Source: Hygrocybe punicea
Lineage: Eukaryota; Basidiomycota; Agaricomycetes; Agaricales; Hygrophoraceae
Assembly: GCA_963556145.1 (NCBI GenBank)
Contig: OY744462.1
Span: forward strand, 8,246,001-8,310,000
Direction: 5' to 3'
Length of the DNA: 64,000 nt
The notes under the pieces are model-generated. The model saw only the letters and a list, made by a program, of their open reading frames with translations, was not told the DNA's origin and made no database searches. The position numbers were made by a program, and so were the translations under genes. Position 1 is the stretch's first letter; each line of letters starts with the position of its first letter. Of the stretch, positions 22,544 through 33,084 are shown in pieces.

Positions 22544-24873
22544 TCAGTCATCTCTGTCAATATCAATTCCATAGTTCTCATCCTCATCTCCATCCTCATC
22601 CTCATCCTCATCTTCATCTTCATCTTCATTCTTCTGAGCACCTTTTGAGTTTTGCTTGTTGATGACATGTTCTGTATGAAGAAACAACATTGCATGTAAA
22701 AACCAGTCAAAATTACAAGGAAGCATTCTTTTGAGAATAGGTTCAAATCCACCCAGCCATGCATTCAGTTGCTCACATGCCTATTAATATCATCAATTTC
22801 AATACAAGTAAAAAAAGATATCATCTAATACTCACTTGGGTATTAAAAGCACATTTGTAATAAGGTCTTCCTTGCCTATCATGTTCCACAATAACCAGAT
22901 TTGGAGCAGATCCATTCAATGGAGCAGGATTGCACCATTTACGACAAAGGTAGTCTGTTGTCCTGTGGTTGACATAGTGGTAGGAATCCACAATAAATCA
23001 AGTTGTTTCCTTCCAGATATTCCAGCTTCCATTTGCAATACTGGTTCTAAGCAGCATGCAAGCCTTGTCCACACAAATGTAGTCTGGTTGTGACTCCTTT
23101 GTTGGATATACTGATTCCAAAAACCCCAAAATATTGGTTGGAGATTCTGATTTGGCAAATTTTGCCCAGGCAATAACTACTCCACAGGGAGCACATATGG
23201 TTTCCACACAATAGAACCTGGGTGCAATGAAGTTGTTGGCTCGACATGGCTCAGGAGCAACTTCATCATGAGGCTGAGCTTGACGAGCTACACCAGGGAG
23301 CCAGGGCTGATTCTCTTCATCTGTTCTTCACAACAATCTACGAATTCCTAGTATGCTCTGACAACCATAATGAGTGACATGGTTATGCCACTGTTCTTGA
23401 TGGATATCACAGGCCTTTGTCCCAGCAACTTTTTAATTGTGACAGTCTCAAATGTGACATTGGGCTCTATACTGGGCTTCATGTTCAGCGCAATATTGTC
23501 CTCCTCGTGCATTTGCCAGTTCATTAATACAACCATCTCGTGCACAATGCTGTTTGATAATATTATTAGTATTTCACATCACTTTAATTGAGTTGACTTA
23601 CAGTAGGACCCATCACCACCCCATCCAAGACTACCATGGTGACAAAGGCTGGTGGAACATCATCAATATCCATTTGTCCATCACGATCTTCTCTTCTATC
23701 CACAGCATGCTGTCTAGCTTGGGCAGCATCTTGGGCAGCCAAATCCACATTATCACCCAACAGCACTGGAACTGCTCTGTTTTCATCCACCCCAACTATA
23801 GCAGCTGGATCATCTTCAGTGATCACATCTGCTGTATTTTTATAGACATGAGTGCATTCATCACAAGTATGATCAGCAGCGCTTCTAATCACACCATTTT
23901 GACCCAGTGTCACAACTTCTTTGATAGGAAGACCTTCTGGAAGGACCAGATTATAACATGATGCAGCTGCAACAGAGCGCACAGATTCTTGAACAAAGCA
24001 ATGCCAAATTTGACGTCATGAAACTCTTTTCAACCCTCCTGGCTGAGTTGACCAGAAGCTATCATTCCAAAACTCTGCATAAGCAGCAGCTGAACCATGG
24101 AAACTATACATTCCATTTAACACTGCTCCAGCAAAGATCCGATCAACCCATGTCTTTTGTCCAACCTTGAGGTATTTGGCAGAGTTTAAATAAACTTTAC
24201 TCCAGTGATTACTGCCTTCAGCATCCTGTGCGCATTCATGATCTGCATAATAATTGGTTTGGCAGTCCAGACATTTTCCAACCAGAGCATAACCATGGTC
24301 ATGGATATGGGTTCCTCTAATTAGAGTAACTTGAGGAATATCCTGATTGCAGACGGCTTGAAGCAGTGAACATGGATTGCACTCCATTGTTTCACATTTG
24401 GGGGCATCTGGACATATCATATAAATGGGCTCAATCTCCACTTTCGAAACCTCCTTCAGTTTGCCTCTGAATTGCCCATCCCCATCATAAGGATCCAGAT
24501 CTAGTAGTTTGGCCAAAGCATCCAGCTTATGACCAATGCCAGTGGTGAATGTATCCTCAGTCAAGTCCTCATTTCTTTCATCCCTGTGAAATAATTTGCT
24601 GGCATCATGGCCAAGTCTTTTTTCCATAGCATGTACCATTGCCTTTATCCAGCCTGTTGAGGTGAACTTCTTTTCTCCAGGATAAGTGGGATGCCATTGT
24701 CTAGCATGCAGATTCAACAATTCTGGATTCTCCACCAAGCTGAACAGCACAATCAGCACAGTTCCTAGGGAAATTTTGGAACTGAACTCTTCAGTAATGA
24801 ATTGGCTGAAAAGCTTGAAGGTGATATTTGGGAATGGATCTTGATCTGGCAGAGCAGATACCAACATTGGCAT
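22544..24873 (-). pseudogene. CxC5/CxC6 KDZ-associated protein (possible transposase), nonsense-broken
   Basis: The minus strand from the ATG at 24873 gives an N-terminal helical region and then a CxC5-like cluster (CETMECNPC, HDHGYALVGKCLDCQTNYY). KVGQKTWVDRIFAGAVLNGM follows, then after an intron the CxC6-like cluster HCARDGCINELANARGGQYC..HEAQYRAQC. The C-terminal third has spaced acidic motifs: YICVDKAC, FIVDSYHYVNHR..CRKWCNP and, after an intron near 22790-22845, CEQLNAWLGGFEPIL. It ends in a long Asp/Glu run. In-frame stops occur at 24016-24018, 23448-23450, 23433-23435 and 22998-23000. Family knowledge: such proteins are associated with KDZ transposons in mushrooms. Inference: the D..D..E spacing makes it a candidate transposase in its own right. 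Confidence 0.75.
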
Positions 24874-25052
24874 AGATCCTAATTCCAAGATCACCAAAGA
24901 CATGATAATCCAACATCTTCCACTGCATGAGATCAAAAGGTTGAGGATCATGACCAACAGCAACTGCAATGCAGTCCACAGGTGCAGCAAAGGAGAGCAA
25001 TCACTGTAACTTCATAAATGCAAAGCACTATGTGGCATTGAGTTTATACTTA

Positions 25053-27241
25053 CTAGTGACGTTTTTGACCATCAGATCGCCTTGGCTTTTTCTGCTGATT
25101 CCCCTCATCCTTAGCCTTTCTCTTCATCTTCTCTTTTCCCTCCACCTCTTTGGCTTTCCCTTTTCCTTTACCCAAGTCCTCAGTTTTTGCCACCAATGGT
25201 CCACCATTCTTCACATATGAAATCAAATCAGGGAAAAAATACTGTCCCTTTTGATAACCCCACACCTCAACATCACTACCTGCTCCTGCATCTCCATTGA
25301 GCCACATCTCCATCTCTGGATATTCAGCCATCCTAGAAAAAGCAGGCTTATAGTTGGTCTAGAACCTGGTCTTTGCAATGAAAACCTCAATCAGCTCAGC
25401 AGATGAAGGCCTTCTACCCAACCACAGCTTATCCGTAACCATGGAAGCCAATTTGGTGCTAGCATCCTCATATGCTTTGTATTTCTGATAGGAATGGTGA
25501 AGACTGATATCAGTGTGATCAGTAAGATGGGCAGGGATGTCAAGCTTCCTCGTGAGTTCCTCTCGGAATATCAAAGAAGACCCAGCAATAGGAGCAGGCA
25601 AAACCAGACCAGTATGCGAAGAGCCAATTGGAGCCATAGCCAGAGCCATAGCCGAAGGGTTCTTATTCTCATCCTGACAGGATTATCAGACATTAAATAT
25701 ACAGAATCAAAAAACCACCTTACAATCAACATGGGTAGCACCAACTCTCCTTTCTCAGGTTTCCAAACTACAAGCTCCTCATCATCAAGAGCCTTGGAGT
25801 AGCGCCCTCTTGCAGACCAAATATCATCATCCATAACATAAATACGTCTGTCAAAACCTGGAAATTGTGTCAGATAAATTATCTAACAGAATGGCAGAAG
25901 TCTTATGTCTAATTGGAGAGTACTTATCTGCAAGTTTTTGAAGAATGGGACCAAGGTGAGGGGTGATACGGTGTTTGATTGAGAATGTTGGCTGGACACC
26001 GACATCACAACTAGTATACAGTAGAATTGGTGCCCAGGTTTCAGGATAATCTGTACCCAGGTCTGGCGCATGAGCCATGTTGAAAACGTTACCCAGAGCA
26101 CAACCCCGAAAGGTCCCCCCTTCAGTGCGAGAAGCACCTTGGTTAAGGACAGGAGAAGGGGGTCAACTGTTCATACTGAAGTCGGTCACAGGGTGGCTAG
26201 AGGGGGGCTTGTTTGCGCCTTGTGGTCCCCACTCTTGGTACGGGCTGTCTTCAATTGCAGGGTGGCCAGGTATCAAGGGCCTGGGCTTGTCCTCGCCATG
26301 GGTCAATCCTTGTGGCTCCCAATCTTGGTGGGAGCCATCCTCGTTCTCAGGGTGGCTAGACCCTCATGGACCCCCCTCTTCTTGTGGGTTGTCCTCATCC
26401 CCGGCATGGCTGGGTTGGCGACTGGGCTCATGCTTGCTGGGGGCTGATCCTCATCGTCCCCGCTCTTGGTTCTGGGGATGGCCAGGCCCCTGTCACCCAG
26501 GCTTATGCCCAAGATGGGCCGTTTCTCATCTAATCCACCCATGCCGTGTGCCATCATCCTTGTCCTCATCTGTTTCAACCTCATCATCCTGGTCCTCGTT
26601 ACCCTTGCCCTCGTCCTCGTTCTGCTCATCGTCTTCACTCTGATTCCCCTCATCATCCTTGCTGCCACTGCTGGACTTGGGGTCGGGCTTGCCTCGGTCC
26701 TCACTGCTCTCCTGCCCGCTCTCCCCACTCTCCTCGCTGCTTATGTTGTCTTTCTTGCCGCATGCATGGGCGTTCGTGGTCTTGGTGGTGGACGCCGGTC
26801 TGTTATGGCGATCAGATTGCCGGAGTCGTCTTGAGGTGAGAAGGCCGGGGTGGGGTAAAGTGACCATGGCCGTCAAGGCTGATCGGTTTCATTGGGGGGG
26901 TGTGACTGTGGTGCCAGTCTGTTCGAGCTCACGCTCGGTGCTAACAATCAAGTTAGCTAATTAAATGACAACAAAAAAAATGTACCAAGTCAAAGTGGCC
27001 GGCGGCCCTGCAGCAGCGGCAGCAGCATCCTGACCTGCCCACTGTGCAGAATTCATACTGAAAACAATGAATTAGCATGAATAAATGTACGAAATGAAAC
27101 CAGAAGTAACTACTTTCTCCCTTTTTTTCCTGCCACTCCAGTGTTTTTTTTGGCGGCTTTGGTCGCATTGGCTCATGTTGACTTGGCTACAGGGCTTGGG
27201 GTCTCATTATGGTGCTTGGTTTTTGAACCTTTTTTTGGCAT
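25053..27241 (-). pseudogene. Accessory gene of the 6-kb element, unknown function, decayed
   Basis: The likely start is at 27241 (MPKKGSKTKHHNETPSP..), followed by KTLEWQEKKGE after a frameshift in an A-run. A Ser/Glu/Asp-rich middle follows (about 26830-26530). A more conserved-looking part runs from 26078: MAHAPDLGTDYPETWAPILL, then across an intron KRIYVMDDDIWSARGRYSKA, then DENKNPSAMALAMAPIGSS, FREELTRKLDIPAHL and SSAELIEVFIAKTRF. Next come a TAG near 25360, TNYKPAFSRMAEYPEMEMWL and a Lys-rich tail. Stops also occur near 26890 and in the N-terminal exon. I cannot name a function. Its place beside the CxC gene suggests an element-encoded partner. The exons upstream of 26078 are uncertain. 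Confidence 0.5.
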
Positions 27242-27484
27242 TCTTGCTGTTGTTGCTGTTGGTGCTGGTGACAGGGTTGCTATGAGGCAGTGCTGTTGTG
27301 TGTGCCATTGTTCACAGTCGATGCAATTATCATGTGATTCGTGGTCCATGCGCTGTGGTCCATGTGCCACAAATCCTTTATAGAGCCGCAAAACTTTACT
27401 TTGACACCGCTAAATAAATAAATAAATAATAATATCTTTAATAATATAATTACTGATTATTTAATATCCAAGCTAGATTTTCAC

Positions 27485-28013
27485 ACCTAGCTTTGGAATC
27501 CCTAGGGACTCCCTAGGGACAATTTGAATAAAAATCTAGAGCCAACAAGCCAAATCAAAGGCTTTGAAGCTTTAAATCAAACTGTAACAAAATAATGGTA
27601 ACAATGTGAATAGTGATTGAGATATAAACAAAGTGATTGAGAAAAGCTGAGTTTGTTAGGGATTCCCTAGGGACTCCCTAGGGACAACTTGAATAAAAAT
27701 CTAGAGCTAACAACCCAAATCAAAGGCTTTGAAGCTTTAAATTGAACTGTAACAACAAAATGATAACAACTTGAATAGTGATTGAGATATAAGCAAAATG
27801 GTTACGAAAAGCTGAGTTTTTTAGGGATTCCATAGGGAGTCCCTAGGGACTACTACAAATACTCCCTAGGGAGTAAAATTGGATGAAATTGGGATTTTCA
27901 GATGGAATCCCTAGGGACTCCCTAGAGACTCCCTAGGTCATGTTGGATGAAATGTAGTCCCTAGGGAGTCCCTAGGGAGTGGGTAGCAACATGTGGTAGA
28001 GTGAAAAGTACTG
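27485..28013 (-). repeat. Right terminal/subterminal inverted repeat with CCCTAGGG array
   Basis: There are two unit copies here (about 27495-27690 and 27665-27850), each carrying the block 'aatcaaaggctttgaagctt', plus a dense run of CCCTAGGG palindromes up to about 27985. The whole is inverted relative to the left end. Confidence 0.8.
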
Positions 28014-28458
28014 ACAGCAACCACTCATCTCATGTCTCCTGTGTCCTTAAATATAATCTCCATCATTATGTCCCCATGTATTTAGAACAATAAAAATCCC
28101 AGAAATGAGGCCTACAATTCAAATTTGTTTACAGTGTCTCCTGTCCTCATAGTCTCCACACTTGCTCGCACATTAGTAACTGCAGTATAGAAGTGATCAA
28201 AACTTCATGATTGAATTGGTTGGTTCAGACAATATGTAACAAGAAAAAATGCAGACACACATAGTAGTATCACCAGGAAGATCATCAGGGTATCCAGCAA
28301 ACTCCTCCAGCTGGTGGTTTAAAATGGATAATCTTACTATTGGTCACCCAATCTCAACCTCATGAGCATGGGCAGTCTCCGAAGTCTGATTTGCAAGCAT
28401 TTGACAATCTCCAGAGTCTCTCTTAAACACTGTCAAAACTGTCTTCAATGATAAGATA
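28014..28458. other. Non-coding flank of the 6-kb element
   Basis: No gene or repeat was recognised in this AT-rich stretch. Confidence 0.35.
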
Positions 28459-28776
28459 TCAAATGACCTGATAGCTAGCCCACACTTTCTGCATCTCTGA
28501 CCCTTGCTCCAGATATCGAGTCCTGATATTGTGTTTCACAAGACACCAAAACCAATGATTTACATTTTCTTCGAGATCTTTCACTGCTACAAACAATCTG
28601 GGCATTGGGCAGGTTTCAGCAGTAGAAAATTGTTGTCCTGGTAAAAGAGGAGAGAACCGTTTAACCATAAGCTCATAAGTTCTCTTGAGTTCCTCATCCT
28701 TCTCATTCTGCAGTGCATAGGTCATTCTTAGGCATTCTGCACACAATTCTGCGATGTCAGCCAGAACTTGCAACAT
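28459..28776 (-). CDS. Unknown ORF, possible gene fragment
   Basis: This is a 105-codon frame (LADIAELCAECLRMTYAL.., VKDLEENVNHWFWCLVKHNI). Its amino-acid composition looks real and helical. No family is recognised. It lies head to head with the kinase remnant that starts at about 28768 and could be the last exon of a larger lost gene. Confidence 0.3.
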   Translation of the reverse strand: MLQVLADIAELCAECLRMTYALQNEKDEELKRTYELMVKRFSPLLPGQQFSTAETCPMPRLFVAVKDLEENVNHWFWCLVKHNIRTRYLEQGSEMQKVWASYQVI

Positions 28777-29822
28777 GAAAAGAGTTTATTACCTGATTGT
28801 GAGAAGCTTGCTTTGAGGCCAGTAATGGAGATATCTGAAGGTGCCTCGGCACCTCATGAATGGTTCGGTGTTCATCTGCAGCCATTTCTTCTGCAATGTG
28901 GGTACCAGCTGCGGTCAAGGTACAACCCAAAATGGAATCCATCCTGGTTACAATCAAAAAGCAAGATGACATTCCTCTCTTGTGAGGACAGTCTTATGAC
29001 CTTGGTGAGTGAATGAATGAACTCCACCAGAGAAGGATTGTTTATCATGAAATGGACAGAAACCGAATCTTTTAGATGCCATTCAGATCAAGGATGAGTC
29101 AAGGGTCGTGTTATTAATAAAGTGCATACCAGCAGAAGGCGACGAACACCAGATTGCAGTTTATTTGTCCTCGTCTCAGATGCGCCGCAATCCTCATAAC
29201 CGAACTGTCCCCATCCTTGATGTCATTAAACTGCCTAATTGTAACAGTGACTATAACATTCAAGTTCTTCTCGTTATGCCACATCTTCGAGTATTTGAGA
29301 CTCCACCATTTCATTGTCGAAATGAGGCGGTTGATGTATTCCGCCAGTTTCTTCAAGTATGATGCACTTTTATTTTGCGACATACACTTTCTTACTCTGA
29401 CTACCACTTTGCAGGGTCTGGTGTTCATGCATGAGCACAAAATCGCCCGTCAGTACGACTCTCAGGTTACAATTGTACAATGGTTGAGTTTTCATACTGC
29501 AACTCAGTGACATTGGGTTGCTAAACCTTATGATGGATGAGTCTGCCGTGCTTCCCAAAGGAACACATTTTTGTCGACCCTGGATGCATGATGGTCGACA
29601 TATCATTCCCACATGGCATGAACGCTGCACTGTTGAAGCAGTCAACTATTATTACATTGACTTCGGCTTGTCATCCTGGCACGACGAATGTCCCCATAAT
29701 GCAGTTGCTTTGGGACGACTTGGGCAAGTCAAGGCTGTTCCAGAGTTGTCGGACACTGTTGCCTATAATCCATTCAAAGCTGATCTCTATCAGCTTGGCT
29801 ACACATTTCTTGAAGTCCTTCA
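28768..29822 (+). pseudogene. Fungal protein kinase remnant, C-terminus lost
   Basis: In order the plus strand reads HEWFGVHLQPFLLQCGYQLR, RYNPKWNPSW, an intron-like gap (29005-29090), LLIKCIPAEGDEHQIAVYLS, NRTVPILDVIKLP, then after an intron GLVFMHEHKIARH, and across an intron at about 29442-29507 DIGLLNLMMDES (a divergent HRD loop). It continues with AVNYYYIDFGLSS (DFG) and DTVAYNPFKADLYQLGYTFLE. This order is that of a kinase family abundant in mushroom genomes. The gene stops at about 29822 in a splice donor, right where Helitron-derived sequence begins. Missing or mutated splice sites near 29000 also suggest decay. Confidence 0.65.
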
Positions 29823-29849
29823 AGTGAGTACATCGTTAATGCATATAAT

Positions 29850-31031
29850 ATCTAGTTCATTGGCATCATGAGCATCAAGACATTCATACTTTATATTAAA
29901 GTTGTTCATAAGTTTCCTTTGCCTCAAAGTAAAGTCATAGGATAAAAAGGACTCATCCCAAGATTGATCTTTTGTTTTCAAGTCATGTCTAGAGCGCCAA
30001 GGTCTAAACAATGCAAGCATGGTTGAGCAATAATATTCACGATCACCTTGATCACATCGTGGTAATGTTGCTCCTACAAAATTGGGAACTTTTATAAAGT
30101 TTTCATTTACACAGTGTGTACCATGTGACTCATGGAGAGGATGACTGTCAAGAAATGTAAATAACCCAACAGGTGAGGATTTAATTGTCATATTTGAAGA
30201 TAGAATTCATGTTGCATCATTATTACCTGGTTCCTCAATTTTCAAGTTATCTGTGGAAACAGAAATGTCATTGCAGTGATTGCCTATATCAGGTAGAAAT
30301 GTTTCATCTTCATGTGTAAAAGATGTATTATAAGTTTCACTCACATCCTTGACACTAGCAAGTTCTTCACTACAATTTTTATTCATTTTGGGTTTAGGAA
30401 GCTTCTCTTGAGAACATCAACTTATCCAATCATACAAGCACATATGCTCTACTTCACAGGGGTGATAGGTATAATCATAAATGGGGGATAATCTAATAAT
30501 ACAACCTCTGCATTTGATCAAGGCTACCTTTTCAACATGCTCTTTAGTTTCATCTGCTTCCCAGACTTGTCTTGCCTTGTTGATGTAGCTTTGCCAATAG
30601 AAGGTAGAAAAATGATGATTTGTATAATGGTCAGGATTTTGCAAAAGGTACATACAGGCCATTGGTGTACCAATTTCCATCTCAGCACTGAGATTATTCA
30701 TGATCTTGGTCATGAGTTTTCATGATTTCTCCTTTTGAGTTTCACTTACACCAATCATCTTACTATTTTTTTGAAACATGGCTTGAATAGTGTCAAAAAT
30801 AACATGTGTTTTAAATAAAACTTTGGTAATGTAGTCAGATACATAAAGTATGACCACTTTGATTGCAGTACCTGATTTTAGAGATGTTACATCTGTGTTA
30901 GAGCGAATTAAGTAAGTGAGAAGAGGAGTAACTGTGTTGATCATTGGCTCAGCCTTTTTCATATTGAGGGCACCAGTTTCAGGAGGCAAGGACGGGTGCA
31001 TGACACCATGGGAGTGACTGAAGACGAACAA
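29850..31031 (-). mobile_element. Helitron protein fragment
   Basis: Minus-strand blocks read MKKAEPMINTVTPLLTYLIR, NTDVTSLKSGTAIKVVILYV, MEIGTPMACMYLLQNPDHYT and IIRLSPIYDYTYHP. After a spacer they continue with FVGATLPRCDQGDREYYCST and MLALFRPWRSRHDLKTKDQS. These are the conserved order and wording of the middle part of the Helitron replicase-helicase of basidiomycetes, upstream of the Pif1 helicase. Stops occur at 30417, 30238 and elsewhere. Neither the Rep nor the helicase core is present, and no Helitron ends were identified. Confidence 0.75.
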
Positions 31032-31098
31032 TGGTCAATCAACATGAGCTGATGACTCACGCTTACTAGGAATTCCTCGTTGAAGAGCAATAATTGCA

Positions 31099-31446
31099 AT
31101 GCTCTATCCCCAGCTTGATTGCACAGTTCTGGAGGAAAAGGTGACAGCAAAGCACATCCAGCAAGTGATGAAGGCACTGCAAGCCTTACAGAACGGTGTG
31201 GAATGGTCACCCAACTCTCATAACAGCAAAAACAGAGTGGTGGAGATTGAAGCTCTCTTGGAGGGCTTAATGGTCTGGTTGGGGCAGGAGCCAGCAAGAC
31301 AACACTCAGGGCCTGCAGGCAAGGTGAAGTTAGCTTCAGAGGTGGAGGTGGTAGAAATTTGGGCAATGTATGTCCAGTACTTCAACTCGAAGTCAGAGGA
31401 AGAAGCACCATGGACAGCACTGAATGTCAGTTTAGCAGAGATATGA
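31099..31446 (+). CDS. Unknown ORF, possible 5' part of the helicase remnant
   Basis: This is a 115-codon frame with a helical middle (HIQQVMKALQALQNGVEW) and an acidic C-terminal part (EVEVVEIWAMYVQYFNSKSE). No family is recognised. It may belong to the helicase-like remnant that follows on the same strand. Confidence 0.25.
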   Translation: MLYPQLDCTVLEEKVTAKHIQQVMKALQALQNGVEWSPNSHNSKNRVVEIEALLEGLMVWLGQEPARQHSGPAGKVKLASEVEVVEIWAMYVQYFNSKSEEEAPWTALNVSLAEI

Positions 31447-31877
31447 GCAGTGACCCCAGACTTGGGTGTCAAAAGGTTCATCACCCTGTCAGCAACTGAC
31501 GTTGATTTATGCCTTGGTTGTGCCAACCAGTGGCCGACTGTCTTTGCCCCTGTCTGAAGGAAGTCAGAGGTCCCTGGAACTGCAGGCCAAGTTCGAAGGA
31601 GCAGGGCACAGCACAGACAGCTTGTCTGCCCAATCATTCATCCTGCACCACCCTGACTTTGAAATCCTCCACCTGTCTTAGCATCAACAATGCTCCATTG
31701 CAGCACAAATGGAGTGACTGTTCACCAAGACCCTGATCATTCTGCCATCAAGAGTTCCTGGAACACCACTGGCAGATGCAGTTGGTCTCAGCCAAATGGT
31801 CCAATACTGGGTCTTTGCTGCACTTGTGATGGAAGTATGGGCTTCAGAGCACCAGGGTCACCCAAGGCCACCCATTC

Positions 31878-32970
31878 TTGGTCAGTTATGTTACTCTCCA
31901 CATCTATAACATCTTCTTGGACCGTCGTTCAGTCAACCATCCATACTTTGCAGGGCTGGGTCTGGTGCCTAACCTTCCCCACCGTGTTTGTGTCCTGAAT
32001 TCCCTGGTCATGCAGGCATTTGATGAAATCCTTGGGTTTTTCAAGAGCCACTCCATTGACATATTTCAATATCCAACTGCAGCCAAGGAGTGGGTCAGTT
32101 TTTGGAAAAACGAAAGCCCATATTCAGAGTCATAACAACTGGCAATCTGCAGGATTGTCATTGCGTCACAGTCAGTAAGTTGTCCATTCAAATGTGAGTG
32201 GTTGGAGCTGTAAGGTTATCTTTGAATCTAGAAACTTCACAAGCAGGTGGAACCAGTGCTTCAGATGCTCAAAAAACCCAGCCCCCATCAGGTGATGTTG
32301 GATCCATGGCTAGAGAAGCTTGCTGTGGATGGTATGACCTCTGCCGAAACTTTATGGTGATGCAAGTGGTGTGTCTTGATCGTGGATGAAGCCCACAATT
32401 TTCACAACCAAGGCCCCGGCTTCAACGGGCTATTGTCCCTAACCTGCCAAGCCTCCATCGTTCTACTTGCTACTGCAACCCCCCTCTGCACAAGCCCGAT
32501 GGTAAGTCAATTTTTGTTTGCATTTGGGTTACTAATGCATCATCACCACTACAGGATCTGTGCCACCTTGCTTGCTACCTCAGCATCAAAAGCTTCATGG
32601 GCCACAAGGGAGACGACTCTGACCAGGCTTGGTTATGACGACAGGTTGGCCAAGCCAAAAGGCAGGTGTCAGAAGACAACATGGTTGTTGGTCAGATGTT
32701 GACTGTCCAAAACTTCCGTGGCATCGACACCTCTGACAATGTCAACCCTTATCAAGAATTGAAGTCCATCCTCACTGAATGGGTGCAGGAAATCCAACAA
32801 CAGTATGGACAACACCTCATCCACTGCATGTTGTCCTCCATCACTTGGGACCAGAAGCGGATCAGCACTGATCTGCCACCCCTCCGAACTGTCATAGCAA
32901 CTTGTCAGCTGAGGTGAAGGGAGTTGGCGAAAATCCAAAGTCACATCAATGACATTGTTGAGAAGTAAGT
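31878..32970 (+). pseudogene. SNF2-like helicase gene remnant
   Basis: The reading starts with HIYNIFLDRRSVNHPYFAG and IDIFQYPTAAKEWVSFW. It then gives VIVDEAHNFHNQGPGFNGLL (Walker B/DEAH box) and ASIVLLATATPL (motif III). After an intron at about 32503-32554 come DLCHLACYLSIKSFMGH and QQYGQHLIHCMLSSITWD. The order resembles SNF2/DEAD-type helicases found in mushroom genomes. In-frame stops occur at 32636-32638 and 32915-32917, and the N-terminal Walker A region is not readable. The remnant ends at the repeat beginning at about 33085. Confidence 0.55.
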
Positions 32971-33084
32971 AGCAGCTTAATCATGGTTTGCAATGGAGCA
33001 GCAAACTAACAGACCTTCATATAGGACCAAAGGCCACTCCAATCTAAGCAAAGTAAGTACTTCCTCCTTCACACTGCCTATTAT

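Larger units (their letters stand above)
21981..28013 (-). mobile_element. 6.0-kb inverted-repeat DNA element carrying a CxC5/CxC6 gene
   Basis: The ends are inverted repeats starting CAGTACTTTTCACT at 21981 and, on the other strand, at 28013. Similarity continues inward over at least 60 bp and then through subterminal arrays rich in the palindrome CCCTAGGG (21981-22330 and 27485-28013). Inside are two genes on the minus strand: a CxC5/CxC6 KDZ-associated protein and an accessory gene of unknown function. No classical KDZ transposase was seen. The outer flanks show no clear 8-bp duplication. A TA duplication is possible if the ends are CTTTTCAC, but this is unresolved. The boundaries are good; the superfamily is open. 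Confidence 0.75.

Noticed and set aside
22560..22640. CATCCT/CATCTT tandem run as a repeat array
   Set aside because: It is simply the Asp/Glu-coding tail of the CxC5/CxC6 gene, with no spacer structure.
26077..26840. Long plus-strand ORFs (188, 125 and 122 codons)
   Set aside because: They lie opposite the Ser/Glu/Asp-rich part of the minus-strand accessory gene and have the Leu/Ser/Pro composition of a reverse shadow.
21988..28006. CACTA-type ends for the 6-kb element (CACTA at 21991)
   Set aside because: The right end reads CACTC rather than CACTA, the inverted similarity extends 10 bp further out, and no CACTA transposase is present.
21973..28021. 8-bp target duplication around the 6-kb element
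   Set aside because: The flanking octamers differ (cctattgc and acagcaac). Only a TA duplication with shifted ends remains possible.
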